DNA of 64,000 nucleotides from an uncultured Desulfuromonas sp. (GTDB lineage: Bacteria > Desulfobacterota > Desulfuromonadia > Desulfuromonadales > Desulfuromonadaceae): NCBI RefSeq assembly GCF_963678835.1, contig NZ_OY787469.1, forward strand, positions 124,001 through 188,000, written 5' to 3'. This document shows, piece after piece, positions 55,511 through 64,000 of the stretch. Numbering within the stretch: the first letter of the stretch is position 1; each line of letters begins with the position of its first letter. The translations under genes and the position numbers were made by a program. Below the pieces are notes generated by a model. That model did not search any database. It was not told the DNA's origin and saw nothing but the letters and a program-made list of their open reading frames with translations.

Positions 55511-56335
55511 CTAGATGAGGCGGTAGACTGTCGGCGCCACCTGATGCAACGGTACAGAGAAACCGTGCAAAGACTCCGAATGGCCCAAAAACAGATACCC
55601 GCCTTCCTTTAAATGGTGACAGAATTTTCCAACTAGTTTTTCCTGAGTCGTTTTGTCGAAATAAATAATAACATTTCGGCAAAAGATCACATCTACTTTA
55701 TTCGGTAATTGAAACGTACTGTCCATAAAATTGAGACGGCCAAAGCGCACTTTTTTCCGCAGACCCGGTGAAATTCGCACCAGCTCGTTGCTGCGATCCT
55801 TATGTTTCAGCAGGTATCGTTTGCGTAATGGCTCGGCTACTGGAGCAATGCGTTCTTTGTGATAGACAGCCGTCCTGGCGTGATCGAGTACCCGTGTTGA
55901 AATGTCCGTGGCAATAATTTCAAAATCAAACCCCGGATGATGCTGGGCATAATCATTGAGAACCATGGCCATGGTATAGGGCTCCTCGCCAGTGGAGCAA
56001 CCGGCACTCCAAATTTTAATTGAGCGACGCTGGCAAAGATCTTTTTGCCATGCAGGCAGGATCGTTTTAATCAAGTAATCAAAATGGTTGGCTTCGCGGA
56101 AAAAGTCGGTCTTGTTTGTGGTAATAACATCAAAGAGATGGACCTGCTCGAGAGATTGTCCCTCGTCACTAAAAAGAAAATCACAGTAATCTGTAATACT
56201 GGACAGCTTCAAAGCCCTGATCCGTTTTGACAAACGGCCTGTGAGCATCGTCTTCTTTTTTTCCGATAAAGTGATCCCAAGTTCTTGATAAATATAACGA
56301 CTCAGGCGATCAAAGTCCTTTTGCGTCAGAACCAT
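55511..56335 (-). CDS. cheR: Chemotaxis methyltransferase CheR
   Basis: 274 residues: N-terminal helical domain (YIYQELGITLSEKKKTMLTGRLSKRIRAL), TTNKTDFFREANHFDYL, the SAM-binding KIWSAGCSTGEEPYTMAM and VDVIFCRNVIIYFDK, ending GGYLFLGHSESLHG. Methylates receptor glutamates with SAM. There is no C-terminal pentapeptide-binding extension beyond the usual beta-subdomain. gagga precedes the ATG. Confidence 0.96.
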   Translation of the reverse strand: MVLTQKDFDRLSRYIYQELGITLSEKKKTMLTGRLSKRIRALKLSSITDYCDFLFSDEGQSLEQVHLFDVITTNKTDFFREANHFDYLIKTILPAWQKDLCQRRSIKIWSAGCSTGEEPYTMAMVLNDYAQHHPGFDFEIIATDISTRVLDHARTAVYHKERIAPVAEPLRKRYLLKHKDRSNELVRISPGLRKKVRFGRLNFMDSTFQLPNKVDVIFCRNVIIYFDKTTQEKLVGKFCHHLKEGGYLFLGHSESLHGFSVPLHQVAPTVYRLI

Positions 56336-56358
56336 AGCTTTTTCCTCAAGACGGTTTT

Positions 56359-56386
56359 AGGGGCGACAGGTTACCCTGCCGCCCCT
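56359..56386. terminator. Hairpin between mcp and cheR
   Basis: Stem aggggcgacagg / cctgccgcccct with one mismatch and a ttac loop. No T run on the minus strand, so it may attenuate or stabilise the mRNA rather than stop transcription. Confidence 0.6.
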
Positions 56387-56413
56387 GAGCACATCTAAAA
56401 ACAGTCTGTGATA

Positions 56414-58405
56414 TTAATATTCTTCGAAATCTTTATCTAACGAATCCTTTCCTGCACCCATATCAAGCATCAGGCCACTGTCACTGCCCTTGGAAACCGG
56501 TGCTGTTTTTTTCACAGAAGGACCTGCCTTGGGAGCAACAATGGGCTTAGCAACGGAAACCTTTTTCCCGGTAGAATCTGACTTAAAGAAAGAGATCGTC
56601 TCTTGGAGTTGATCTGCCTGAGCATTGAGCTCTTCAGAAGTTGATGCCATCTCTTCAGCGGCAGCGGCATTTTGCTGAATCACCTGGTCAAGCTGCTGAA
56701 TCGCCTTGTTGACCTGATCAGCACCGGTATCCTGCTCTTTACTGGCAGCGGCAATCTCCTGCACCAGTTCAGCGGTGCGCTGAATGTCGGGAACCATCTT
56801 GCTCAGCATTTCTCCGGCCGTTTCCGCCACTTCAACACTGCTGGAGGAGAGGTCACTGATTTCAGCGGCAGCGCCTTGACTGCGCTCAGCCAGCTTACGC
56901 ACTTCGGATGCAACCACGGCAAAGCCTTTACCATGTTCTCCGGCTCGTGCAGCTTCGATAGCCGCATTGAGTGCCAGCAGATTGGTCTGGCGAGCAATCT
57001 CCTCAATAATAGAAATTTTCTCGGCAATATCTTTCATCGCCTTGACGGTCTCCTGGACAGCCTGACCACCACTCTGGGCATCCTGAGAGGATTTGATGGC
57101 GATTTTCTCAGTCTGCATAGCATTATCCGCATTCTGCTTGATGTTGGCGGCCATCTGTTCCATGGAGGAAGACGCTTCTTCGGCGGCGGCGGCCTGCTCG
57201 GTCGCCCCTTGGCTCATCTCTTCGGAGCTGGCCGACAGCTCCTGACTGCCGGAAGCGACATTTGTCGAGGCACCTTTCACATTTTCGACCACGTCTTTGA
57301 GTTTTTCCACCATCATGGCAACTGAACCATAGACGCTGTTGCGATTTTTCTCCGTAACATCCAGACGTTGGGTCAGATCGCCTTCGGCAAGCCCCCCCAT
57401 GATATTCTCGATAATTGCCGGATCACAACCCAGCTGACGCAGGACGCCGCGGATAAGCAGCAGGGCGATGACAACACCTAGCAGGACTGCCGCAGCAACC
57501 AGGATCGTGATCAGTTGAACCGCCTTATCATTTGACGCCTGAACCTGCGGCCCAAGTTTATCCTGAATCTGTTTAACATCGAGCTTAATATCTTCAAATT
57601 CGGAAGCGATCTTCGGACCAAGCACATCAAGACTATTCTTGATGTACCCGTTGCGCTCGAAAATTGTCGTTGTAATTTTTTTAAATAGTCCAGCATATTT
57701 TTCACTGTTTTGCCTGGCTTCACCCAACAATGCGCGACGCTGTTGATTCTTCAGACTTTCGTCAAGAAGGCTATAGTACTTGTCCAGTGCAGAAAACTCC
57801 TGATCAGCTTGGTCAACCGCTGCCAGGGAATTGGATTCCAGAAATTTCATGACATACAAGCGAGCCAACAGAACACTGCGCAGGGCTTGGCTAGTGTAAT
57901 AAGCCGCTTCCGTATCACCATCGGCCCGCGCGCTCTCGAGAATTTGGGTCAACGCTTTTTCCACCACTGGTCCGGTGATATTCACGCCATTGTTCACAAG
58001 GTCATCGCGCTGATTCATCAAAGTCACGACTTTGTCAAAAGCCGCCGCATATTTATCCAAATCTTTCGTCGCTGCATTCAGCATTTCAGCACGCTTTGGA
58101 TCATTAACGATCTTATGAGCCTGATCGACAAACTCCGTCGTTTTTTGCAGATAGTCCTGATATTGCTGCTGGTCTTCTTCACTGCCGGTAACGAGAAAAT
58201 CTTTGACATTCATGCGCACCATGAGCATGTTGGCCTGCACGCGTCCGGACAGGTTCGTTTCTCTGGCCAGTTCACGATAATTGCCAAAACCATCTGCAGC
58301 CGTGTTCAACGCGTTGTATCCAATACCGCCAACAGCCATGAGCAGCACCAGTACAACGGCAAAACCCAAAATCAGTTTTTTCGCCAGTGTCATGTTGGTT
58401 AACAT
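56414..58405 (-). CDS. Methyl-accepting chemotaxis protein with periplasmic helical sensor
   Basis: 663 residues: TM1 ([20 protein letters not shown], ~11-31), a ~265-residue all-helical periplasmic domain (bimodular or four-helix type), TM2 ([21 protein letters not shown], ~300), HAMP ([13 protein letters not shown]), and the signalling hairpin with [42 protein letters not shown]. There is no CheR-docking NWETF tail; it ends with an acidic EEY. ggga precedes the ATG. Main receptor encoded in the che operon. Confidence 0.93.
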   Translation of the reverse strand: MLTNMTLAKKLILGFAVVLVLLMAVGGIGYNALNTAADGFGNYRELARETNLSGRVQANMLMVRMNVKDFLVTGSEEDQQQYQDYLQKTTEFVDQAHKIVNDPKRAEMLNAATKDLDKYAAAFDKVVTLMNQRDDLVNNGVNITGPVVEKALTQILESARADGDTEAAYYTSQALRSVLLARLYVMKFLESNSLAAVDQADQEFSALDKYYSLLDESLKNQQRRALLGEARQNSEKYAGLFKKITTTIFERNGYIKNSLDVLGPKIASEFEDIKLDVKQIQDKLGPQVQASNDKAVQLITILVAAAVLLGVVIALLLIRGVLRQLGCDPAIIENIMGGLAEGDLTQRLDVTEKNRNSVYGSVAMMVEKLKDVVENVKGASTNVASGSQELSASSEEMSQGATEQAAAAEEASSSMEQMAANIKQNADNAMQTEKIAIKSSQDAQSGGQAVQETVKAMKDIAEKISIIEEIARQTNLLALNAAIEAARAGEHGKGFAVVASEVRKLAERSQGAAAEISDLSSSSVEVAETAGEMLSKMVPDIQRTAELVQEIAAASKEQDTGADQVNKAIQQLDQVIQQNAAAAEEMASTSEELNAQADQLQETISFFKSDSTGKKVSVAKPIVAPKAGPSVKKTAPVSKGSDSGLMLDMGAGKDSLDKDFEEY

Positions 58406-58435
58406 CTATCTATCTCCCTTAGTCGAGTTGAAAGA

Positions 58436-58933
58436 TCACGCTTCAGTGACATCACTGTTTTGCTGAATCAGCGAAATTTCATCGGTCGAGAACACCCGAT
58501 CGATATCGAGAATGATGAGGAATTCATCGTTGTGCTTGCCCATGCCACGGATAAACTCCGTATCAAGCTTGGTGCCGATGCGTGGCGGTGGTTCGATCTG
58601 GTCGGGATCGAGCTCCAAGACCTCCTGTACCGAGTCGACCAGCGCGCCGAGCACACTGGGTTCACCGCCCATGGCCACTTCGGCGATGATGATGCAGGTG
58701 TTGACGGTGGCTTCGGCTTCGCTCATGCTGAATTTAACCCGCATGTCGACAACGGGTACGACGCTGCCGCGCAAGTTGATCACGCCGCGCATGAAGTTGG
58801 GCGTCTGCGGCACTTTGGTGACGTCGGTAAAGTCGAGCACTTCGCGCACTTTGCCGATTTCGAGAGCAAATACTTCGTCATCGAGCTTGAAGGTCAGATA
58901 TTGGTTCATCTGCTCCAAATCTTCTACGGCCAT
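58436..58933 (-). CDS. cheW: Chemotaxis coupling protein CheW
   Basis: 165 residues: YLTFKLDDEVFALEIGKVREVL, VPQTPNFMRGVINLRGSVVPVVDMRVKF and ALVDSVQEVLELDPDQIEPPP, the two-barrel CheW fold. Bridges receptors and CheA. Perfect aaggag upstream. Lies between cheA and mcp. Confidence 0.96.
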   Translation of the reverse strand: MAVEDLEQMNQYLTFKLDDEVFALEIGKVREVLDFTDVTKVPQTPNFMRGVINLRGSVVPVVDMRVKFSMSEAEATVNTCIIIAEVAMGGEPSVLGALVDSVQEVLELDPDQIEPPPRIGTKLDTEFIRGMGKHNDEFLIILDIDRVFSTDEISLIQQNSDVTEA

Positions 58934-58989
58934 GGTGGTTCTCCTTTCCCCTTATGTTTAATCGTGGTTTCTAAAACCTGTCGGTGTTT

Positions 58990-61104
58990 TTATAGGTGAC
59001 TGACGCGACCGTCTTCGCTGGCCTTCTGCATCAGGTAAACGATGTCGAGGATCAACGCAACACTGCCGTCACCAAGGATGGTGGCACCGGAAACGCACTG
59101 CACATCGCGATACATGGGACCAAGCGATTTGATAACGGTCTGGTGTTCGCCAATAACGTTGTCGACGACGAAACCGAGCTGCTGGGCGTTGATCTGGGTG
59201 ATGACGATCTGCTGCACGGCGGGTCGCTTGCCGTCGATGGCAAATTCTTCGCGTAAGGGTACGTAGGGCACCAGGTGACCACGAACTTTGGCGAGGTTGC
59301 GGCCATGGGCGTCTTGGATGTCTTTGGCGGTGAGTTCGATGCATTCTTCAACGGCGGACAGCGGCAGTACGTAGCGGCCGTCACCGATCTGGACGAGCAG
59401 GCTTTCGATGATGGCGAGGGTCAGGGGGATGCGCAGGCTGACGGTGCTGCCCTGACCTTTTTGGCTGTCGAGGGTGATGCTGCCGCGTAATGATTCGATG
59501 GCGCGTTTGACGACGTCCATGCCAACGCCGCGCCCGGACAGGTCGGTGACTTTCTGGGCGGTGGAGAAGCCGGGGGCGAAGATGAGGTTGAGCAGGTCGG
59601 TGTGGCTGAGTTGTTCGTCGGCGCCGATAACGCCTTTGCTGATGGCTTTTTGGCGGATCACTTCGGGATCCATGCCTTTGCCGTCGTCGCTGATGTTGAT
59701 GATGACGCTGTCGCCGGAGTGTTCGGCGCTTAAGTGGACCTGGCCGGTGCGGGACTTGCCGGCGGCGACGCGGTCGTCGGGCATCTCGATGCCGTGGTCC
59801 ATGCTGTTGCGGATGATGTGGACGAGGGGGTCGCCGAGTTGCTCGATGACGGTTTTGTCGAGTTCGGTGTCGGCGCCGGTGGTTTTGAGTTCGACTTCTT
59901 TGCCGAGGTCGGCGCTGATGTCGCGCACGAGGCGTTTGAATTTGCTGAAGGTGCTGCCGATGGGCAGCATGCGGATGTTGAGGGTGCTGTCGCGTAAGTC
60001 TTCGGTGAGGCGTTCGACTTCTTCGGCGATGGAGAGCAAATCGGCGTCGTGGCGCTGGTTGGCGACTTGGCTGAGGCGCGATTGGACGGTGACCATTTCG
60101 CCGACGAGGTTGACGAGGTCGTCGAGTTTGTCGGCGGGGACGCGCAGGCTGCTGGCTGTTTGGGTTTTTTCTTTTTTCTTTTCTTTGAGTTTGCGAACTT
60201 CTTGCTGTTCGAGTAGGGCGGAATCAACTTGGTCGCGACTGACGAGCTTGGCTTCGACGAGCAGGTCGCCAATGCGTTTGTTGTGGGCGAGGACGTCGTC
60301 GATTTCGGCTTGGCTGATCTCGCCGCGTTCGACAAGGATGTCGCCGAGACGCTTTTTTTCCATATCATCGTCATCGCTGCCGAGATCAATGCGCTTGATG
60401 GTTAATTCACAGTCGTCTTCGACGAAGATGAACACGTCGCGGATGGCGTCTTCGCCACAGACGCTGGTGAGGATGATATCCCAACAGGCGTAGCAGTTTT
60501 CGGGATTGAGATTTTCAAGATCAACGATATCTGCTTTGTGGGCAATGGTGCGGCTGTCACCGAGTTCGGCGAGTTCATCGAGCAGTTGGGCGATGGAGGT
60601 GCCGTTGTGCATAATATCGAGTGATGGCCGAAAGCGGATACGGTAGGTGGTGGGTTCGTCTTTTTTGTCGGCATTGCCGGCGGTGGCTGTGGTTGGTGGC
60701 GGTGTCGGTGACAACGGTGCGCTACCGCCTCTGGCAAGAGCCTGGAACTGTGCAACGAGTTTTGCACCCTGGGTGGCGTATTGCCCCTGTTCTTCAGCGT
60801 CGCAATCGAGCAGGGCAAGGATATGGTCACGGGCCTTGAGCGACAGATCAACGAGTTGTTTGGTGACGGGCAACTCACCGTTACGCACCAGGTCGAAGAC
60901 GGTTTCAACTTCGTGGGTGAAGCTGGAGATGGTGGTGAAGCCGAACATGGCACCGGAGCCTTTGATGGTGTGCATGGCCCGGAACACTTTGCTGATGGTC
61001 TCGTGGTCGTCGGGCTGCTCTTCGAGTTCTAATAGCGAGTCTTCGAGCTCACTGAGCAGTTCGTAGGCTTCTTCTTTAAAGGCGTTTTGTGGGGCATCCT
61101 GCAT
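58990..61104 (-). CDS. cheA: Chemotaxis histidine kinase CheA with MshEN-like insert
   Basis: 704 residues: Hpt with H45 in FRAMHTIKGSGAMFGF, a P2-like domain (~153-240, TYRIRFRPSLDIMHNGTS), an unusual insert at ~251-302 with two repeats (KRLGDILVERGEISQAEIDD and KRIGDLLVEAKLVSRDQVDS), dimerisation helices (DKLDDLVNLVGEMVTVQSRL), HATPase (IIRNSMDHGIEMPDDR, GRGVGMDVVKRAIE) and a CheW-like regulatory domain. The insert resembles the MshEN/GspE-N fold, which binds c-di-GMP in other proteins. gagga precedes the ATG. Confidence 0.93.
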   Translation of the reverse strand: MQDAPQNAFKEEAYELLSELEDSLLELEEQPDDHETISKVFRAMHTIKGSGAMFGFTTISSFTHEVETVFDLVRNGELPVTKQLVDLSLKARDHILALLDCDAEEQGQYATQGAKLVAQFQALARGGSAPLSPTPPPTTATAGNADKKDEPTTYRIRFRPSLDIMHNGTSIAQLLDELAELGDSRTIAHKADIVDLENLNPENCYACWDIILTSVCGEDAIRDVFIFVEDDCELTIKRIDLGSDDDDMEKKRLGDILVERGEISQAEIDDVLAHNKRIGDLLVEAKLVSRDQVDSALLEQQEVRKLKEKKKEKTQTASSLRVPADKLDDLVNLVGEMVTVQSRLSQVANQRHDADLLSIAEEVERLTEDLRDSTLNIRMLPIGSTFSKFKRLVRDISADLGKEVELKTTGADTELDKTVIEQLGDPLVHIIRNSMDHGIEMPDDRVAAGKSRTGQVHLSAEHSGDSVIINISDDGKGMDPEVIRQKAISKGVIGADEQLSHTDLLNLIFAPGFSTAQKVTDLSGRGVGMDVVKRAIESLRGSITLDSQKGQGSTVSLRIPLTLAIIESLLVQIGDGRYVLPLSAVEECIELTAKDIQDAHGRNLAKVRGHLVPYVPLREEFAIDGKRPAVQQIVITQINAQQLGFVVDNVIGEHQTVIKSLGPMYRDVQCVSGATILGDGSVALILDIVYLMQKASEDGRVSHL

Positions 61105-61131
61105 GGGCGTCCTCGTCTCAGCTCTGTGGTT

Positions 61132-61500
61132 TCAGGTCAGGTTTTCCGGGATCCATAGGCATTTTTCCGGATCTTCAGCATCGTTGCAGGCCTGATCGCG
61201 GAAAAAGCCCAAGGATTGAGCGCGATCGATTAAGGCTTCGGTGCTTTGGTCTTTGAGCTGGAAGTGTTTGCTGTGTTTTTGTGCGTATTTGTTGGCGCTG
61301 CACAACAGCTGCAACACGCTGTAGTCGATGTCGGTGACGGCGGCCATGTCGAGGATGACGTGGTTATGGTCCTGCAGGACGCTGAGTAGATCGTCTTTGA
61401 ACTGACGGATGGTGGCGATACCCAAATCACCGCTGACGATCAGCAGTTGGTAGGTTGCGCCGTCACTGTTTTGAATGGTTTTGCTTTCCAGCTCAAACAT
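61132..61500 (-). CDS. STAS-domain protein
   Basis: 122 residues with the anti-sigma-antagonist fold: YQLLIVSGDLGIATIRQFKDDLLSVL, HVILDMAAVTDIDYSVLQLLCSANKYAQ, HFQLKDQSTEALIDRAQSLGF. The usual phospho-Ser sits at the DIDYSVLQ position (Ser present). aaggag precedes the ATG. STAS proteins in che operons probably act as phosphorylatable switches or scaffolds; the partner is unknown. Confidence 0.85.
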   Translation of the reverse strand: MFELESKTIQNSDGATYQLLIVSGDLGIATIRQFKDDLLSVLQDHNHVILDMAAVTDIDYSVLQLLCSANKYAQKHSKHFQLKDQSTEALIDRAQSLGFFRDQACNDAEDPEKCLWIPENLT

Positions 61501-61509
61501 GGCTTCTCC

Positions 61510-61875
61510 TTAACCGAGCACTTTTTTTACGACGCCGAGTAGTTTCTGCGGATCAAAGGGTTTGACCAGCCAGCCGGTGAGTCCGGCGGCTTTGCCTTTG
61601 GCTTTGAAGTCGGCACCGGCTTCGGTGGTGAGCATGAGGATCGGGGTAAATTTGTAGGCGGGCGTGGCGCGCAGTTTCTGCACCAGGGTGAGGCCGTCCA
61701 TGACCGGCATATTGAGGTCGGTGAGCACCAGGTCAACTTTGTGCTTCTGGGCGGCGACCAGTGCTTCCTGGCCGTTGCCGGCTTCGACCACTTGATATCC
61801 TGCGCCTTTGAGTGTGAAGGACACCATCTGCAGGATGGATTTTGAATCATCGACCGCTAAAACTGTTTTTGCCAT
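61510..61875 (-). CDS. cheY: CheY-like single-domain response regulator
   Basis: 121 residues: TVLAVDDSKSILQMV (acidic pocket), phospho-acceptor Asp in VDLVLTDLNMPVMDGLTLV, T in ILMLTTEAG and K in GWLVKPFDPQKL. Fits the TsrR/CheY class, with a flagellar or twitching motor as output. aaggag precedes the ATG; ten bases before the STAS gene. Confidence 0.93.
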   Translation of the reverse strand: MAKTVLAVDDSKSILQMVSFTLKGAGYQVVEAGNGQEALVAAQKHKVDLVLTDLNMPVMDGLTLVQKLRATPAYKFTPILMLTTEAGADFKAKGKAAGLTGWLVKPFDPQKLLGVVKKVLG

Positions 61876-61933
61876 ATAGACTGTTCTCCTTTTGCTTTAT
61901 CTCTTTGTTTTTTCAATTATCTCTTAGACAAAC

Positions 61934-63121
61934 TCAAAACAGCTCGATGTCACCTTCGTCCATGTTCTTCTGCGATACTGGATTGTGGTGGCTTTCACGA
62001 ACCAATCGCGCTGAGCTTTTCAGGACCATTTCCAAAACCCGGCCCTGTTCAGCAAGATCAGCGTTTTCAGTGGTGGGCAGTTGCTGTGATTGCCGGGAGA
62101 CACTGTGCATCAATTGGTCCATGGCTGTCAGGCGTCGGCTAACTGTTCCAATCACCTGAGTGGACATATCCTGAAACTGCAACGATGTCACCGCTTGACG
62201 CACAAGCTGGGACACATCCTCGGCAATGGACGAAATCTGACCGGCGCTTTTTTCAACCATTTGATTGAATTGTTGTGCCTGATCCATCGTGGTGCTGATG
62301 TGGTCACGTTCTTCTGTCACCAGCTGGCTCGAGTGATCAGAGAGCTCCCGAATGGATGTGCCGACATGTCCCAAAGCAGTGGAAATTGCCTGAACCGAGG
62401 TATCAATCTGCTCACTGAATCGATTGGAGCGAATGGACAGATTACGCACCTCTTCGGCGACTACGGCGAACCCTTTGCCGGCGTTTCCGGCACGGGCCGC
62501 TTCAACGGCGGCATTAATAGCAAGCAAATTGGTCTGATCGGCAATTTTGCGCACCTCGCCGAGCATGCCGAGAACTTTTTGGAACTGCTCCTGAGTTTCA
62601 TCCATGGATGCAACAAGCTGATTTGTCTGACTGTTATTTTCAATGGTGGCATCCAACAGGCGCTGCATCACAGTTTCAATGTTTTCAAACAGAGCTTTGA
62701 AGGAGGTCGCCGTTCTGTCATTGTCCCGGCCACGGGTTAATGTCAATGCCAGCTCTTTTTGTTCGACGGTTTTTTCCTCAAGTTCACTGAAGCTGGCAAT
62801 CAGTTTGGTTATGGCATCGGAAAGAATATCCTGTACCTGTGTATTTTCACTTTGAGCATTGCAACACTGGCCGGAGATTTCCGTTTCCAGGCTGACGAAC
62901 AGCTCCTGTGCTGCGGCGATCACATTACTGGAGGCTTCTTGTGCCGCTGGCGCTTCTTTCTTCATGACCACGGCAACCCAACATCCCGTTAATGCGGACA
63001 GCATCGATGCGACCACAAGTAGCGGGCCCAGCCAGCCAAGATCCGCCACCACGGCAACTGCGACTAAACCAGCATTGACAACCAACACAGCGCTGATAAT
63101 ATTTCGTACTGTTTTTTTCAT
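61934..63121 (-). CDS. Short methyl-accepting protein with no periplasmic sensor
   Basis: About 395 residues from the ATG at 63121 (gaggag upstream; a TTG one codon earlier is possible). Two adjacent hydrophobic helices ([20 protein letters not shown] and [22 protein letters not shown]) leave almost no external loop. The cytoplasmic part keeps the hairpin tip [40 protein letters not shown]. No HAMP is evident. It probably senses an internal or membrane signal. Confidence 0.88.
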   Translation of the reverse strand: MKKTVRNIISAVLVVNAGLVAVAVVADLGWLGPLLVVASMLSALTGCWVAVVMKKEAPAAQEASSNVIAAAQELFVSLETEISGQCCNAQSENTQVQDILSDAITKLIASFSELEEKTVEQKELALTLTRGRDNDRTATSFKALFENIETVMQRLLDATIENNSQTNQLVASMDETQEQFQKVLGMLGEVRKIADQTNLLAINAAVEAARAGNAGKGFAVVAEEVRNLSIRSNRFSEQIDTSVQAISTALGHVGTSIRELSDHSSQLVTEERDHISTTMDQAQQFNQMVEKSAGQISSIAEDVSQLVRQAVTSLQFQDMSTQVIGTVSRRLTAMDQLMHSVSRQSQQLPTTENADLAEQGRVLEMVLKSSARLVRESHHNPVSQKNMDEGDIELF

Positions 63122-63130
63122 CAAAGCTCC

Positions 63131-63493
63131 TCAGCCAAATTCTTGAAATATCACTTCAAGCTGATTTTCATCACGACAGAACACGAAATACTCACTGGAT
63201 GCTGCGTTCATGTCTCTCTTCAGTTGACGTTCCAAGGCGTCATCCGTGTTGACAACATAGATGGGCACCTGAAACTCTGATAAAGAGGCCAAGAGCGGAT
63301 CAGCCTCTTTGATCTTCAGGATGATCGCGGCAACATTAATGGTATTGGCGCTACAGGTTGCCAACCAATTCACCACATCTTCGAGGTGAAAAAATTCCAG
63401 AACTTTAAAACCACGTAATATCAGTGGCAGCCTGAAATTAAATACCTGGTTGATCGTATTCAGCACCACGATCTGCTTTGGTATTTCTACCAT
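63131..63493 (-). CDS. Receiver-like protein of unknown function, first gene of the che operon
   Basis: About 120 residues from the ATG at 63493 (GTG at 63502 is an alternative; the ribosome binding site is weak). Alternating strands and helices (QIVVLNTINQVFNFRLPLIL, AAIILKIKEADPLLASLSEFQVPIYVVNTDD) resemble a degenerate CheY or STAS-like alpha/beta fold, but the phospho-acceptor Asp is not evident. It ends nine bases before the MCP start, so co-transcription is clear. Confidence 0.6.
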   Translation of the reverse strand: MVEIPKQIVVLNTINQVFNFRLPLILRGFKVLEFFHLEDVVNWLATCSANTINVAAIILKIKEADPLLASLSEFQVPIYVVNTDDALERQLKRDMNAASSEYFVFCRDENQLEVIFQEFG

Positions 63494-63694
63494 CTTTTTC
63501 ACCCATTGTTCTTTGGTCAACCTTCTATTGCAGCGATGTAAACACACGTTGCAACGGATGGGCCACTTGGGGAAAAAGATCAATAATGTATATTATTACA
63601 ATATATTAGCGATGATAGCCTGGCCGCTTGACGGAGCAGAAAGGCTACAATAGAAATTGTAGACAAAATCTATCTAATGTCTATTCGAGTAAAA

Positions 63695-63726
63695 AAATGA
63701 TGTAATTATCTGAAATTACATCATTT
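63695..63726 (-). terminator. Terminator entering from the right
   Basis: Stem aaatgatgtaatt / aattacatcattt with a six-base loop; on the minus strand it is followed by seven T. It would end transcription of a minus-strand gene located beyond the window and insulate the che operon. Confidence 0.75.
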
Positions 63727-64000
63727 AAAAAAAGACAAACCTTGATTACAACGAAAGGACGACAACAACTTAAGTTGTCAGGGCGAATGCTCTGTCATGG
63801 CGTAAGATTTGAGAGTCTGGTACGGACTTGAGGTGCTCAGACAAGGTTTTGAGCAGCGTGAAAAGAATGCGAGGTGGTGCCTGTTATAAAAAGTTCGTGT
63901 TGGCAGGACACGATGGGATGATTGTAAATCTCACTTGCGGGCTTTTCAGCAGCCCGCTGGGACTTCAGCATAATTGAATTTGTCTATTGCAGGAGCGGCT
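63727..64000. other. Non-coding end of the window
   Basis: No supported gene or RNA. Together with 63494-63694 it must contain the che operon promoter, but no clear sigma-28 or sigma-70 boxes are visible. Confidence 0.4.

Overview
The window looks like a chromosomal segment of a GC-moderate, free-living, motile, Gram-negative bacterium. Gene content and protein sequences (ablAB osmolyte genes, two KamA-type radical SAM enzymes, a DUF481 salt-induced outer-membrane protein, a CIRCE-controlled groESL, a class V aminotransferase and a large che operon) fit a marine or brackish member of the Desulfuromonadales (former Deltaproteobacteria). This is inference from style; no rRNA or other marker gene is present.

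Layout. (1) 1-6.9 kb is an accessory region. It holds the 3' end of a large transglutaminase-like surface protein whose last ~116 residues are a hydrophobic tip, followed by an AT-rich membrane ORF. After a scar zone (12-bp tandem repeats, IS110 fragment, inverted-repeat-bounded element, comM pseudogene) a second copy of the pre-tip module appears with a different hydrophobic tip and further AT-rich, partly frameshifted membrane ORFs. This looks like a polymorphic-toxin main gene plus an orphan tip/immunity cassette. (2) 7-11 kb: a minus-strand lysine-2,3-aminomutase set (ablA-ablB plus a KamA paralogue lacking the lysine-binding aspartates) behind a MarR regulator. (3) 11-16 kb: DUF481 outer-membrane protein, then an operon of an AlgE-like porin with a NitT/TauT-type ABC importer. 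(4) 16-21.6 kb: DUF429, M48 protease, DUF815 ATPase, two copies of an intergenic repeat, and amt behind a consensus sigma-54 promoter. (5) 21.6-40.9 kb: one minus-strand block with a sensor kinase and response regulator, a ~3,480-residue LEPR-XLL/DUF4347 repeat protein, TolC, a HlyD protein, a GAF-HlyD fusion and an M50-protease/HlyD fusion. It has the shape of a type-I-like export system for a giant adhesin, but with no ABC ATPase. (6) 41.6-53.6 kb: U32 peptidase coupled to a PAS histidine kinase, groEL-groES with CIRCE, a PLP aminotransferase, a PcrA/UvrD helicase and a ClC antiporter with CBS domains. (7) 53.8-63.5 kb: a chemotaxis operon (receiver-like protein, MCP, CheY, STAS, CheA, CheW, MCP, CheR, CheD, CheB).

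The two parts most likely to hold under-described biology are the orphan tip cassette (1.7-6.8 kb) and the ABC-less giant-protein export block (21.6-38 kb). Function statements rest on motif reading by eye; no database search was run.
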